From positions 3,403,501 to 3,467,500 of the forward strand of contig NZ_CP056047.1 of NCBI RefSeq assembly GCF_021559775.1: a stretch of DNA of 64,000 nucleotides, given 5' to 3'. A program made the translations under genes and the position numbers. The notes under the pieces are model-generated. The model saw nothing but the letters and a program-made list of their open reading frames with translations, made no database searches and had not been told where the DNA came from. Below are positions 20,900 through 30,245 of this stretch, one piece after another. The stretch comes from Gillisella vitis. GTDB lineage: Bacteria > Pseudomonadota > Alphaproteobacteria > Rhizobiales > Rhizobiaceae. How positions within the stretch are numbered: position 1 is the first letter of the stretch; each line of letters opens with the position of its first letter.

Positions 20900-21739
20900 A
20901 TGACGCAGCGTATGGACAAACGGTTCGCCGATCTGAAGGAAGAGGGCCGTCCCGCTCTCGTCACTTATTTCATGGGCGGCGATCCGGATTTCGAAACGTC
21001 GCTGGCGATTATGAAGGCGCTGCCGCAGGCTGGTGCCGACGTGATTGAGCTTGGCATGCCGTTTTCCGACCCGATGGCCGATGGTCCTGCCATCCAAATG
21101 GCCGGTCAGCGCGCCCTGAAGGCCGGGCAGACCCTGGTAAAAACCCTGGATATGGCGCGGGAATTCCGAAAGGGTGATCAGGCTACGCCGATCGTCATGA
21201 TGGGGTATTACAATCCAATCTATGTTTATGGCGTTGAAAAATTCCTGGATGACGCGCTGGACGCGGGCATTGACGGTTTGATTGTCGTCGATCTTCCGCC
21301 GGAAATGGACGATGAATTGTGCCTGCCCGCGCGCAAGCGCGATATCAATTTCATCCGTCTGGCGACGCCGACCACGGATGAGAAGCGCCTGCCGATGGTG
21401 CTGCAAAACACCTCTGGATTCGTCTATTATGTATCGATGAACGGCATTACCGGCTCGGCTTTGCCCGATCCGTCCAAGGTTGCCGGTGCTGTTGGGCGGA
21501 TCAAGGCCCATACCGATCTGCCGATCTGCGTTGGCTTCGGCGTGAAAACGGCGGAACATGCAAGGCTGATTGGGGCCAGCGCCGATGGCGTCGTGGTCGG
21601 TACGGCCATTGTCAATCAGGTCGCACTGAGCCTGACCAAGGATGATAAGGCGACGGCGGATACGGTGCAATCGGTGGTAACCCTAGTGCGTGGGCTGGCA
21701 AGCGGCGTCCAGACTGCCCGGCTTGCGGTTGCGCAATAG
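20900..21739 (+). CDS. trpA: Tryptophan synthase alpha chain
   Basis: TrpA cleaves indole-3-glycerol phosphate to indole, which tunnels to TrpB. The 279-residue TIM barrel shows [19 protein letters not shown] near residue 48 with the catalytic glutamate and aspartate, [14 protein letters not shown] near 100, [12 protein letters not shown] near 128, and [15 protein letters not shown] near 172. It starts one base after the trpB stop. accD follows after about 130 bases with its own strong ribosome binding site. Confidence 0.98.
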   Translation: MTQRMDKRFADLKEEGRPALVTYFMGGDPDFETSLAIMKALPQAGADVIELGMPFSDPMADGPAIQMAGQRALKAGQTLVKTLDMAREFRKGDQATPIVMMGYYNPIYVYGVEKFLDDALDAGIDGLIVVDLPPEMDDELCLPARKRDINFIRLATPTTDEKRLPMVLQNTSGFVYYVSMNGITGSALPDPSKVAGAVGRIKAHTDLPICVGFGVKTAEHARLIGASADGVVVGTAIVNQVALSLTKDDKATADTVQSVVTLVRGLASGVQTARLAVAQ

Positions 21740-21873
21740 TCCTTCTAAAATGGGCTATTGCCTTGGAAGACGCGGAGCCCGAGTGGGCTCCACCTCTTCC
21801 TGATTGTCTGTTTTCAGCCTTTTCGGATGCCGGCCCGCCGATCCCGGAAGTGCGCGATCAAGGAGTATTCAAA

Positions 21874-22794
21874 GTGAACTGGATTACCAATTACGTTCGC
21901 CCCCGCATCAATTCCATGCTGGGCCGTCGCGATGTTCCGGACAATCTCTGGATCAAGTGCCCCGAAACCGGCGAAATGGTCTTTCATAAGGATCTGGAAG
22001 AGAACAAGTGGGTTGTTCCCGCCTCCGGCTATCACATGAAAATGCCCGCCAAGGCGCGGCTGGCTGATCTGTTCGATGGCGGCAAGTACGAAGCTTTCGC
22101 CCAGCCGAAAGTGGCGCAGGACCCGCTGAAGTTCCGCGATTCCAAGAAATACAGCGACCGCCTGAAGGATAGCCGCACCAAGACCGAGCAGGAAGACACG
22201 ATTGTCGCCGGTCTCGGCACGGTTGAAGGCCTGAAGCTGGTGGCCGTCGTGCATGAATTCAACTTCATGGGCGGCTCGCTGGGCATTGCTGCCGGTGAGG
22301 CCATCGTCAAGGCGTTCGAGCGGGCCATTGCGGAAAAATGCCCGCTGGTGATGTTCCCGGCTTCGGGCGGGGCGCGTATGCAGGAAGGCATTCTGTCGCT
22401 GATGCAATTGCCGCGCACCACGGTTGCCGTCGATTTGCTGAAGGAAGCAGGCCTGCCTTACATCGTTGTGCTGACCAATCCGACCACGGGTGGCGTGACG
22501 GCCTCTTATGCCATGCTGGGCGATCTTCATATCGCTGAGCCGGGTGCTGAAATCTGCTTTGCCGGTAAGCGCGTGATAGAGCAGACCATCCGCGAAAAGC
22601 TGCCGGAGGGGTTCCAGACCTCGGAATATCTGCTGGAGCACGGCATGGTCGATATGGTGGTCAAGCGCCACGATATTCCGGCGACCCTGGCCCGCACTCT
22701 GAAAATCCTGACGAAGCAGCCGGCAACGGTGGTTGGTGCCAATGATGACAAGACCTTGTCGGTCATCGAGGCCTCGCGCGCGGTTTCCGCCTGA
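21874..22794 (+). CDS. accD: Acetyl-CoA carboxylase carboxyltransferase subunit beta
   Basis: AccD with AccA transfers carboxyl from carboxybiotin to acetyl-CoA, the committed step of fatty acid synthesis. The 306-residue protein begins at GTG 21874 after a full AAGGAG at eight bases. Crotonase-fold motifs are visible, including [19 protein letters not shown] near 130, [18 protein letters not shown] near 160 and [30 protein letters not shown] near 203. The N-terminal zinc ribbon of E. coli AccD has four cysteines; here the same segment ([12 protein letters not shown] to [11 protein letters not shown]) keeps one, so zinc binding is probably lost. An in-frame start at 21763 is unsupported. Confidence 0.95.
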   Translation: MNWITNYVRPRINSMLGRRDVPDNLWIKCPETGEMVFHKDLEENKWVVPASGYHMKMPAKARLADLFDGGKYEAFAQPKVAQDPLKFRDSKKYSDRLKDSRTKTEQEDTIVAGLGTVEGLKLVAVVHEFNFMGGSLGIAAGEAIVKAFERAIAEKCPLVMFPASGGARMQEGILSLMQLPRTTVAVDLLKEAGLPYIVVLTNPTTGGVTASYAMLGDLHIAEPGAEICFAGKRVIEQTIREKLPEGFQTSEYLLEHGMVDMVVKRHDIPATLARTLKILTKQPATVVGANDDKTLSVIEASRAVSA

Positions 22795-22902
22795 TCGCCT
22801 TGGGTGATATAGTGACGGCAATCGCCGCCTGACATGCCTAAAGCCGGGAGCAGTTTTACTGCCTCCGGCCCTCAAAACGACTTGCAAGCCTGGAACCGCC
22901 CC

Positions 22903-24246
22903 ATGATAGAGAATACGCTGAGCCAGGCTGAACAGGTCATCAATGAATTGATGCAGTTGCATCCCAAGGGTTTTGACATGACCCTGGAGCGTATGCGGCG
23001 CTTGCTCGAAGTGCTGGGCAATCCACAGGACAAGTTGCCACCGGTGATCCATGTGGCTGGCACCAATGGCAAAGGCTCCGTCAGCGCATTTTCGCGTGCG
23101 CTGTTGGAAGCTGGCGGCCTTGCCGTTCATGTTCACACGTCACCGCATCTGGTCAATTGGCACGAGCGTTACCGGATTGGCGTCAAAGGCGGCAAAGGGC
23201 AGATCGTTGACGATGGCTCGCTCGCCGATGCCTTGAAACGAGTGGCGGTCGCCAATGCGGGCCAGCACATCACCGTCTTTGAAATTTTGACGGCTGCCGC
23301 TTTCCTGCTGTTTTCTGAAATTCCCGCTGATGCGGTGATTATGGAAGTCGGCATGGGCGGGCGTCTGGATTGTACCAATGTGGTGGACCGGCCCGCTGTC
23401 TCCGTCATCATGCCGATTTCTTTTGACCATCAGGCCTATCTGGGCGACCGGGTGGAGCTGATCGCTGCCGAGAAAGCCGGGATCATGAAAAGACGGCGAC
23501 CGGTGGTGATCGGCCATCAGGAATTTGCCGCCGCCCGCGAGGCGCTGGTGGATATTGCCGAGCGATTGGGCTGTCCGCTCTCGGTGTTCGGTCAGGATTA
23601 TCTGGCGTTCGAGGAGCATGGACGGCTGGTCTATCAGGATGAAACGGGCCTGATGGATCTGCCCCTGCCAAAACTGCCGGGTCGCCACCAATTTGCCAAT
23701 GCCGCAGCGGCCATCCGCGCCGTGCGCTCCGCTGGCTTCACCGTGACCGAAGCCATGGCTGAGGCCGCGATGCACAGCGTTGAATGGCCGGGCCGCCTGC
23801 AAAAGCTGACGGAGGGCGCACTGCTGGACCACGCGCCGAAGGGCGCCGAAATCTGGGTGGATGGCGGCCATAATCCCGGTGCCGGTGAAGTGATTGCCGA
23901 GGCGATGGCAGGCTTTGAAGAACGCCAGTCCCGCCCGCTCTACCTGATCACCGGAATGCTCAACACCAAGGACCCGCTCGGCTATTTCAAGGCCTTTGAA
24001 GGCTTGGCCATCCAAGCGTTCACCGTACCAATCCGCGGCACTGACGCCGCCTTAGACCCAGTTGCGCTGGCCAGTTCCGCCTACGATGCCGGAATTCCCG
24101 CAGAGCCGGTCTCATCGGTCGCGGAAGCGCTGGAGGCGATCCGTAGCCGGGTTAATGCAGAAGAGATTGCCCCGCGAATCCTGATTGGTGGCTCGCTTTA
24201 TGTGGTCGGCAATGTGCTGGCGGATAATGGCACGCCGCCGAGATAG
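22903..24246 (+). CDS. folC: Folylpolyglutamate synthase / dihydrofolate synthase
   Basis: FolC adds glutamate to dihydropteroate and to folates. From ATG 22903 the protein has 447 residues: PVIHVAGTNGKGSVSAF near residue 48 is the ATP P-loop, HTSPHLVNWHERYRI follows, then AVIMEVGMGGRLDCTNVV near 146, ISFDHQAYLG near 178, and EIWVDGGHNPGAG near 318 in the C-terminal domain. An ATG at 22834 (MPKAGSSFTAS) is in frame and would give 470 residues; neither has a convincing Shine-Dalgarno site, so the start is uncertain. It follows accD in the same direction. Confidence 0.93.
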   Translation: MIENTLSQAEQVINELMQLHPKGFDMTLERMRRLLEVLGNPQDKLPPVIHVAGTNGKGSVSAFSRALLEAGGLAVHVHTSPHLVNWHERYRIGVKGGKGQIVDDGSLADALKRVAVANAGQHITVFEILTAAAFLLFSEIPADAVIMEVGMGGRLDCTNVVDRPAVSVIMPISFDHQAYLGDRVELIAAEKAGIMKRRRPVVIGHQEFAAAREALVDIAERLGCPLSVFGQDYLAFEEHGRLVYQDETGLMDLPLPKLPGRHQFANAAAAIRAVRSAGFTVTEAMAEAAMHSVEWPGRLQKLTEGALLDHAPKGAEIWVDGGHNPGAGEVIAEAMAGFEERQSRPLYLITGMLNTKDPLGYFKAFEGLAIQAFTVPIRGTDAALDPVALASSAYDAGIPAEPVSSVAEALEAIRSRVNAEEIAPRILIGGSLYVVGNVLADNGTPPR

Positions 24247-24354
24247 CGTTTGCGTCCTGCGTCATATCCTGCCTGACATTGCGATAAACGATGTTTCCCC
24301 ATCGGCATCACTATAGGGTGGCCGAGTGATTCTCCGGCCTAATGCGCGATCCCC

Positions 24355-25026
24355 ATGGAAACATCCCTTTATCTACCTGTGAAATCGTTTCTCGAAAAAA
24401 CAGGCTATACCGTCAAAGGCGAAATCGGCGGCTGTGATCTCGTGGGCCTGAGCGCCGACGATCCATCCGTCGTGGTGGTCTGCGAACTGAAACTGAGTTT
24501 CAATCTGGAACTCATCCTCCAGGCCGTAGACCGGGCAGCCATATCCGACGAGGTCTGGATTGCCGCGAAAATCTCCGCCAAGGGCAGGGGGCGGGAGGCC
24601 GACAAGCGCTACCGCGACCTCTGCCGCCGTCTCGGCATCGGCATGCTCGGTGTCTCCGCCAGCGGTGACGTTAGCATCATCGTCGGCTCCGTTTCGCCCA
24701 TGCCACGCACTAATCCCAAACGACGCTCCCGCCTGATGCGCGAACACCAGACCCGGCGCGGCGACCCGGCCCTTGGCGGCAGCACCCGAATGCCTGTGAT
24801 GACCGCCTACCGCCAGAACGCCCTTGCCTGTGCCGCAATTCTTCTCGCCGGGCCGACGCGGGTTGGTGATGTGCGCAAAGCGGTCCCGGATGCCGGGAAG
24901 ATTCTGCTCTCTAATGTCTATGGCTGGTTTGAGCGGGTTGAGCGCGGCGTTTATGGGTTGACGGATGCAGGGCAAGACGCGCTGAAGCGGTGGCCGCAGG
25001 TGCGAGCGGTTGGAGCTGATGCCTAG
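24355..25026 (+). CDS. DUF2161 family putative PD-(D/E)XK phosphodiesterase
   Basis: The 223-residue protein opens METSLYLPVKSFLEKTGYTV, then GEIGGCDLVGLSADDPSVVV and VCELKLSFN. The early glutamate, the aspartate in GGCDLVG and the ELK triplet form a PD-(D/E)XK nuclease-like site (about residues 23-47). The C-terminal part (150-215) looks like a winged helix (VGDVRKAVPDAGKILLSNVYGWFERVERGVYGLT). This fits DUF2161, for which no function is firmly known. It is the first gene of a small accessory block and its last bases overlap the convergent ada-like gene. Confidence 0.72.
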   Translation: METSLYLPVKSFLEKTGYTVKGEIGGCDLVGLSADDPSVVVVCELKLSFNLELILQAVDRAAISDEVWIAAKISAKGRGREADKRYRDLCRRLGIGMLGVSASGDVSIIVGSVSPMPRTNPKRRSRLMREHQTRRGDPALGGSTRMPVMTAYRQNALACAAILLAGPTRVGDVRKAVPDAGKILLSNVYGWFERVERGVYGLTDAGQDALKRWPQVRAVGADA

Positions 25027-25631
25027 ATAACCCTGCCATTCGGACGTCGAAACGACGATGGCGCTCGCTTATAGACTGCCTGAAACGAGTCGTTGAATCT
25101 CCGGACGCTACCAAAACCGGATGCGAATGCGACCTCAGTTAGGGGCATGTCCGTCTCGTCGATAAACCTCTTTGCCTTCTGCACACGCCTCGTTGCTGCT
25201 ATTTCACTTGGGCTCGCACCTGTATGATGCCTGAACAGCCGCAGGAGATGGCGCGGGCCAACACCAAGCATGTCGGCAAGATCGGCAACCGACCCTTGAT
25301 CGAGGAACCCTTGTTCGATCAGGCGCATCCCGCGCGCGACCGTGGTTGCCGTTCCCATCCATGCTGGCGAGCCGGGCGCTGCCTCTGGCCTACAACGAAG
25401 GCAAGGCCGAAAGCCCGCCCGCTCCGCTGACGCTGCTGTTGCATAGAATGTAACATTCTTCGAGTGAGCGGGCCGCACTGGGCAAACCGGGCGGCAATAA
25501 ATCCGCGTCGAGCGAACACCTGAAAAGAACAGGCCGTCAAAAGTCTTATCGCGGGCAAGCCGCGCGCTATCGCACGTTTCGCGGTCCAGATGCGGTGGCA
25601 ACGTCTGCAAGTCGGGAGAAACTATAACCAT
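25023..25631 (-). CDS. Ada-type metal-binding domain plus AraC HTH regulator, lacking the AlkA domain
   Basis: Residues about 12-85 form an Ada zinc domain: DKTFDGLFFSGVRSTRIYCR, then PVCPVRPAHSKN and FRPCLRCRPE, supplying the four zinc cysteines (C-x3-C and C-x2-C). The first of these cysteines accepts methyl from phosphotriesters in Ada. Residues 95-195 are an AraC-type double helix-turn-helix (VADLADMLGVGPRHLLRLFR, then ASGFGSVRRFNDSFQAVYKR). The wording GSVRRFN is that of Ada-AlkA fusions of 450-500 residues, yet the protein stops at 202 with no glycosylase domain and no O6-methyltransferase domain. It may act as a methylation sensor, or be a truncated fusion. It faces the DUF2161 gene. 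Confidence 0.8.
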   Translation of the reverse strand: MVIVSPDLQTLPPHLDRETCDSARLARDKTFDGLFFSGVRSTRIYCRPVCPVRPAHSKNVTFYATAASAERAGFRPCLRCRPEAAPGSPAWMGTATTVARGMRLIEQGFLDQGSVADLADMLGVGPRHLLRLFRHHTGASPSEIAATRRVQKAKRFIDETDMPLTEVAFASGFGSVRRFNDSFQAVYKRAPSSFRRPNGRVI

Positions 25632-25666
25632 CAAAGGACTTTAGCGCCGCTATCCTTCCCAGAGTA

Positions 25667-25708
25667 GCTGGAATCGGACCTGATCAGGCGATGAAGTCCG
25701 ATTCCAGC
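25667..25708. repeat. 13-base perfect inverted repeat between ada-like and eamA genes
   Basis: GCTGGAATCGGAC at 25667-25679 and GTCCGATTCCAGC at 25696-25708, separated by 16 bases. No T-run follows either arm. It lies in the gap between divergent genes, so an operator is more likely than a terminator. Confidence 0.6.
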
Positions 25709-25763
25709 GAGCATCCTTCAGGACTCCGATCGATCTTGCCGATCAATTCGAGAGGGAATCGTC

Positions 25764-26717
25764 GTGAAATCAAAAACAACAGGCACTGAAATTGGAATTG
25801 CACCAGGTGGTCAAGGGCATATGCGCATTGCCGCAGAGATCGGCTTGCTGCTGTTGCTGTCACTCATTTGGGGCAGCTCTTTCACCTTGATCAAAGTTGC
25901 CGCCGACACTGTGCCGCCTCTGACCATGACGGCGGCGCGTGTAACGATCGCGGCGCTTTTGCTGGTTCTTTTTGTGAAGATGCGCGGGTTTTCTTTGCCT
26001 CGAACGGGCGCAACATGGGCCGCGTTCTTCGTTCAAGGTTTGCTTCAAAGCGCACTCCCCTTCACGCTCATCAGTTGGGGCGAGCAGCATATCTCAAGCG
26101 GCCTTGCCGGGGTGCTTAATGCGACACCTCCTATGTTCGTGCTGCTGATCGCCATGACAACGGGATATGGAGGCCAGCGCATCACCACGCAAAAAATCGT
26201 CGGCGTTGTGGTTGGCCTCGCCGGCGTTGTCATCACGATCGGCTTTCAGTCGTTCGGACATACCACTGCCCCTTTAGCCCAAGCGGCAGTCTTGGCGGCA
26301 AGTCTTTGTTACGCGGTGGCTCCAATGTGGGGGCAGCGTTTTGCCGGTCTCCCTGCGATCGTCACGTCGGCAGGAGCTATGAGTTGTGCGGCAATCATGA
26401 TGCTGCCGGCGGCCATTGTCATCGAACATCCTTGGACCCTTACCCCGACGCCGGAGGCAATTATTGCCGTGCTCGTTCTCGCCGTCCTCTGCACGGCTAT
26501 CGCTATGGTCATCTATTTCCGCCTGGTGCAAACCCTCGGGCCTCTGGGCACTACCAGTGGAAGCTATCTGCGCGCCGGATTCGCCGTCGCCCTCGGTATT
26601 TTCTTCCTCGGGGAAAGTTTTAAATGGTCAACCCTCATCGGCATGACGCTGATTGTCTTCGGGGTGATCGCCGTGACCGTTCCTTTACGCTCGCCCCGGG
26701 CAAGAGACGAAGCATGA
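25764..26717 (+). CDS. EamA/DMT-family transporter
   Basis: The 317-residue protein has about ten hydrophobic segments arranged as two EamA halves, starting at LLLLLSLIWGSSFTLIKVA near residue 27 (the typical WGSSF motif of the first helix) and ending before VTVPLRSPRARDEA. Members export amino acids, nucleobases or other metabolites, but the substrate cannot be inferred here. GTG 25764 follows a GAGGG element at eight bases; an ATG at 25821 is an alternative. Its stop overlaps the start of the following unknown gene, so the two are probably co-translated. Confidence 0.87.
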   Translation: MKSKTTGTEIGIAPGGQGHMRIAAEIGLLLLLSLIWGSSFTLIKVAADTVPPLTMTAARVTIAALLLVLFVKMRGFSLPRTGATWAAFFVQGLLQSALPFTLISWGEQHISSGLAGVLNATPPMFVLLIAMTTGYGGQRITTQKIVGVVVGLAGVVITIGFQSFGHTTAPLAQAAVLAASLCYAVAPMWGQRFAGLPAIVTSAGAMSCAAIMMLPAAIVIEHPWTLTPTPEAIIAVLVLAVLCTAIAMVIYFRLVQTLGPLGTTSGSYLRAGFAVALGIFFLGESFKWSTLIGMTLIVFGVIAVTVPLRSPRARDEA

Positions 26718-27118
26718 TGGAAGCTTTTGAAGCGTGTACATGTGCGCAAGAAGACTGGTGTGAGCAAGGATGGCGTTTCGGGCTTTATCTCACCCCGCCA
26801 ACCTCGGAAGCTGAAATTGATGCTCCAGAGGTTATAGCGCTTATGAAATATCTCATAAGGTCGCGTGTCATATCGATCATCGATTCGGCTGAAGTCACAA
26901 GGCAAGGCTTTGCAATTGGCTCAAATCTCCCGGCCGGAGACACGCGTATTCAAATTTGTTGGTGGACATTGGGCGGTGAACTTCATCGGGAGGCCATTTT
27001 ATGGGGGCCCAGCACGCGATGCTGGGAACAACTTCCGCCATGGGAAATCGGAAATACTAACGAGATCATCGTTATCACGCGAGAGGCTGCCGATTTTGTC
27101 CAAAGTCTTCGAAAATAA
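26714..27118 (+). CDS. Hypothetical protein of 134 residues, coupled to eamA
   Basis: I do not recognise this protein. It starts at ATGATG overlapping the eamA stop (26714 or 26717). It is soluble, with three cysteines and several tryptophans in its ends (EACTCAQEDWCEQGWRFG; QICWWTLGG; GPSTRCWEQLPPWE), and an acidic middle. No signal peptide or membrane segment is seen. It resembles small immunity-like or enzyme-accessory proteins only in size; no function is proposed. Composition is less GC-rich than the neighbouring core genes by eye, in keeping with an accessory origin. Confidence 0.6.
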   Translation: MMEAFEACTCAQEDWCEQGWRFGLYLTPPTSEAEIDAPEVIALMKYLIRSRVISIIDSAEVTRQGFAIGSNLPAGDTRIQICWWTLGGELHREAILWGPSTRCWEQLPPWEIGNTNEIIVITREAADFVQSLRK

Positions 27119-27200
27119 GCAAGGCAGGAGGGTAGAGCATCTGAGATGAGCGCGCCAAGCCCCATTCACCTGCGATTTGTTTTCTCACGACAGTCGCACA

Positions 27201-27228
27201 AAAAAGCCCGGCAAAACCGGGCTTCTTC
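27201..27228 (-). terminator. trxA terminator (also faces the accessory block)
   Basis: GCCCGG-CAAAA-CCGGGC (27206-27222). On the minus strand it is followed by at least five T, downstream of trxA; on the plus strand the T-run is interrupted (TTCTTC). Confidence 0.85.
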
Positions 27229-27251
27229 GCACACTAGTTTCTAGCCGCCAC

Positions 27252-27572
27252 TCAAGCAGCGCCAGCGATCCAGCTGGACAGAGCCGTCTTCGGGGCAGCG
27301 CCAACCTTGATGTCAGCCACTTCGCCGCCCTTGAACATGGCGAGCGTGGGGATGGAGCGGACGCCGAATTTGGCGGCGAGTTCTGGGTTTTCGTCAATGT
27401 TGAGCTTGGCGATCTTGACCTTGCCGGCCATTTCCGTGGAGATTTCATCCAGGCTGGGGGCGATCATCTTGCAGGGGCCGCACCATTCGGCCCAGAAGTC
27501 CACCACGACAGGCTCTACAGACTGTAGAACTTCCGCTTCGAAATTGCTTGCATCGACTTTTACCGTAGCCAT
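27252..27572 (-). CDS. trxA: Thioredoxin
   Basis: TrxA is the general cytosolic disulphide reductase. The 106-residue protein has the full fold: [20 protein letters not shown] near residue 22 with the CGPC active site, [20 protein letters not shown] with the conserved cis-proline, and a C-terminal helix. In several rhizobia trxA directly follows addA in the same direction. Here it is alone on the minus strand while addA ends 29 kb away on the plus strand, which suggests an inversion between them. Confidence 0.96.
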   Translation of the reverse strand: MATVKVDASNFEAEVLQSVEPVVVDFWAEWCGPCKMIAPSLDEISTEMAGKVKIAKLNIDENPELAAKFGVRSIPTLAMFKGGEVADIKVGAAPKTALSSWIAGAA

Positions 27573-27770
27573 TGGCTGCTCCTTGGAGAATTCCTGTTGT
27601 CACATATATGATGGTTATTGTGAGGATTTCAACTTAAAGCGCATTGCAATTGTCAGGCGTCAGCCAAGACAAAACGTTATAGCCCCGCGCCGATTTTTGT
27701 TTCGCGTGGCGACGCCGTCCAAATGCTTTAGTTTGCAGAGGACGTTACAAAGATGAGGCCCTCACAGGGC

Positions 27771-28727
27771 CTAAAGCAGGCCTTCAAGTTCTTTCAGCCG
27801 GTCATTGACCAGCCAGCCATAGTAATTTTCTTCCGGCAGGCCGCCGCGACGTCCCAGCGCCCGGGCTCGCGCCTCGGAGTTCCCGACATTGTAAAGCGTC
27901 GCCGTCAGGCCGGGATTGTTGGAAATATCCACATTGGCATAGGTTTTATAGTCATCGATGGATTTGCGGATGATCGCCGCGATATAGGCGAGCGAGGTAT
28001 CCGGGTCCATGATGGCCTTATAGAGCCCTGCCGCATCCTTCTCGTCCAGCTTAGGGTAGCTGGATGTCTGATGGACCATGTCGGTCAGCATCAATGCCGT
28101 CAGCGGGTTGATCTGGCCAAGGCCAAAGGTTTGCCCGGCATAGAAAGGCTGGAAAAACACCGCGCTGAAGCGGTTGTTGGGAAAGCTCTTGTTTCCGACC
28201 CGCTTGCCCTGGAACTTGTCTTCCCAGACATTTTCCCGGCAGGTCCACAGCTTGGCAGAATCCTTCAACTCGGCGCAGGCGGCAAATTCCGGGCGGGCGA
28301 CGAAATCATCGACATCCTCGCCATCATAGGCAAAGCGGAACGTGTGACCGGCATAGGAGGCCGCCTTTACATAGTAGCTTTGCAATGTGTCGTAGGCATC
28401 GACATTATAGGTATGCTCACCGACCAGCGCGCCAACGATGTGGATCGGGTCGATATTATAGGCCGCCGCGGTTTTCTTGATCTTGCCGATCAACTGACGA
28501 TCCTTGATCAGCAGATCGCGAATCTTCTCGTATTTCAGATCGAAGGTGGTCTTGGTTTCCTTGGTGCGCTGCTTCGATGCACCGGGAATGGGGGGCTGTT
28601 CGGCATTGCGATTGCCCGCAGGCACCATCCGCACCTCGGCAGCCTGGATTTCCGGCACGAAGGCGGCGGAAAAAGCACATGAAACCGAGAGAATAAAGAC
28701 CAGAGCTAAGCGACGCACCATTTCCAT
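27771..28727 (-). CDS. DUF1402 protein, secreted, lytic-transglycosylase-like
   Basis: The 318-residue protein has a clear signal peptide (MEMVRRLALVFILSVSCAFS, cleavage likely near AAFVPEIQA). The mature part contains IDPIHIVGALVGEHTYNVDA near residue 95 and FGLGQINPLTALML near 203. The second resembles the GLMQINP motif of SLT lytic transglycosylases, and the glutamate in VGEHTYN sits where their catalytic glutamate would be. DUF1402 has no assigned function that I know of; a role in peptidoglycan turnover is inference. It lies upstream of trxA and downstream of hslU on the same strand, with gaps of about 170-200 bases. Confidence 0.75.
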   Translation of the reverse strand: MEMVRRLALVFILSVSCAFSAAFVPEIQAAEVRMVPAGNRNAEQPPIPGASKQRTKETKTTFDLKYEKIRDLLIKDRQLIGKIKKTAAAYNIDPIHIVGALVGEHTYNVDAYDTLQSYYVKAASYAGHTFRFAYDGEDVDDFVARPEFAACAELKDSAKLWTCRENVWEDKFQGKRVGNKSFPNNRFSAVFFQPFYAGQTFGLGQINPLTALMLTDMVHQTSSYPKLDEKDAAGLYKAIMDPDTSLAYIAAIIRKSIDDYKTYANVDISNNPGLTATLYNVGNSEARARALGRRGGLPEENYYGWLVNDRLKELEGLL

Positions 28728-28900
28728 CCCGTATATATTGCAGATCGGAACGATGTTTCACCAACCCGATACCGCCTTGCCCTATTACGGCGAGCGGCCC
28801 TCCTTATAGAGGGAGGGCCGGTGCTGTCGACTGTCGACCGGTCACAAGGCCGAATTAGGGCGGTGATTTGCCGATTTCACCCCATTCCGGTGCGAAAACA

Positions 28901-30208
28901 TCACAGAATATAGCGCGACAGATCCGCATCGGCAGCGATTTCGCCGACATGCTCGCGCACATAGGCCGAATCGATCATCACTTTCGCCCCGCCGCGATCC
29001 GGCGCGTTGAAGGAAATGTCGTCGAGAACCCGCTCCATCACCGTCTGCAAACGCCGTGCTCCGATATTTTCAATCGAGCTGTTGAGGTTGACGGCAACAT
29101 CCGCCAGCGCGTCGATGGCATCCTCGGTAAATTCGAGATCCAGTTTTTCCGTGGCCATCAGCGCGATGTATTGACGAATGAGGCTGGCCTCGGTTTCCGT
29201 CAAAATCCGGCGGAAATCCTCCTTGGTCAGCGCCTTCAATTCCACCCGGATCGGCAAACGGCCTTGCAATTCCGGCAGGAGGTCGGACGGTTTGGAGACA
29301 TGGAAGGCCCCGGATGCGATAAACAGGATGTGGTCGGTCTTTACCGGCCCGTATTTGGTGGCAACCGTCGTGCCTTCCACCAGGGGCAGCAGGTCGCGCT
29401 GCACGCCTTCGCGCGAAACACCCGCACCCATGGCGCCTTCGCGGTTGGCGATCTTGTCGATTTCGTCCAGGAAGACGATGCCGTCGTTTTCAACCGACTT
29501 TACCGCTTCACGCTGGATCACTTCATTGTCGATCAGCTTGTCGGATTCGTCGCGGATCAGGTCGGCATAGGAGGTCTTGACGGTGGTGCGGACCTTCTTG
29601 GTGCGGCCGCCCATCGCTTTGCCAAACATGTCGGACAGGTTGAGAATGCCGACATTGGCCCCCGGCATGCCGGGAATCTCAAAGCCCGGCATGCCGGAGC
29701 TTGTCTCTGCAACCTCGATATCGATTTCCTTGTCGTCCAGCTCTCCAGCCCGCAGCTTCTTGCGGAAGCTATCGCGGGTCGCGGGCGAGGCGGTGGCGCC
29801 GACCAGCGCATCCAGCACCCGCTCCTCAGCACCGGCATGGGCCTTGGCTTCCACCTCCAGCCGCTTCTTTTCCTTGATCAGGCCGATGCCGATTTCCACG
29901 AGATCACGGATGATCTGCTCCACGTCGCGGCCGACATAGCCGACCTCGGTGAATTTGGTGGCCTCGACCTTGATGAAGGGCGCGCCCGCCAGTTTGGCGA
30001 GGCGTCGGGAGATTTCGGTCTTGCCGACGCCGGTCGGGCCGATCATCAGGATGTTCTTGGGCATGACTTCATCGCGCAGGCTCTCATCGAGCTGCTGGCG
30101 CCGCCAGCGGTTGCGCAGCGCAATCGCCACGGCACGCTTTGCATCGTTTTGACCGATAATATAGCGGTCCAGTTCCGAGACGATTTCGCGGGGTGAAAAA
30201 GTTGTCAT
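28901..30208 (-). CDS. hslU: ATP-dependent protease ATPase subunit HslU (ClpY)
   Basis: HslU unfolds substrates for the HslV peptidase. The 435-residue AAA+ protein starts [20 protein letters not shown]. Walker [12 protein letters not shown] lies near 58, the pore motif GYVGRDVEQ near 88, the inserted I domain about 110-240, Walker [12 protein letters not shown] near 245, and sensor 2 [19 protein letters not shown] near 385. A longer in-frame start at 30286 would run into hslV. It lies 37 bases after hslV, so hslVU form an operon. Confidence 0.97.
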   Translation of the reverse strand: MTTFSPREIVSELDRYIIGQNDAKRAVAIALRNRWRRQQLDESLRDEVMPKNILMIGPTGVGKTEISRRLAKLAGAPFIKVEATKFTEVGYVGRDVEQIIRDLVEIGIGLIKEKKRLEVEAKAHAGAEERVLDALVGATASPATRDSFRKKLRAGELDDKEIDIEVAETSSGMPGFEIPGMPGANVGILNLSDMFGKAMGGRTKKVRTTVKTSYADLIRDESDKLIDNEVIQREAVKSVENDGIVFLDEIDKIANREGAMGAGVSREGVQRDLLPLVEGTTVATKYGPVKTDHILFIASGAFHVSKPSDLLPELQGRLPIRVELKALTKEDFRRILTETEASLIRQYIALMATEKLDLEFTEDAIDALADVAVNLNSSIENIGARRLQTVMERVLDDISFNAPDRGGAKVMIDSAYVREHVGEIAADADLSRYIL

Positions 30209-30245
30209 TGAGATTACACCTGGGAAGAGGGGAGAAGGAGGGCGG

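Noticed and set aside
28868..30196. 442-residue plus-strand frame opposite hslU
   Set aside because: Shadow of hslU; composition and lack of motifs argue against a gene.
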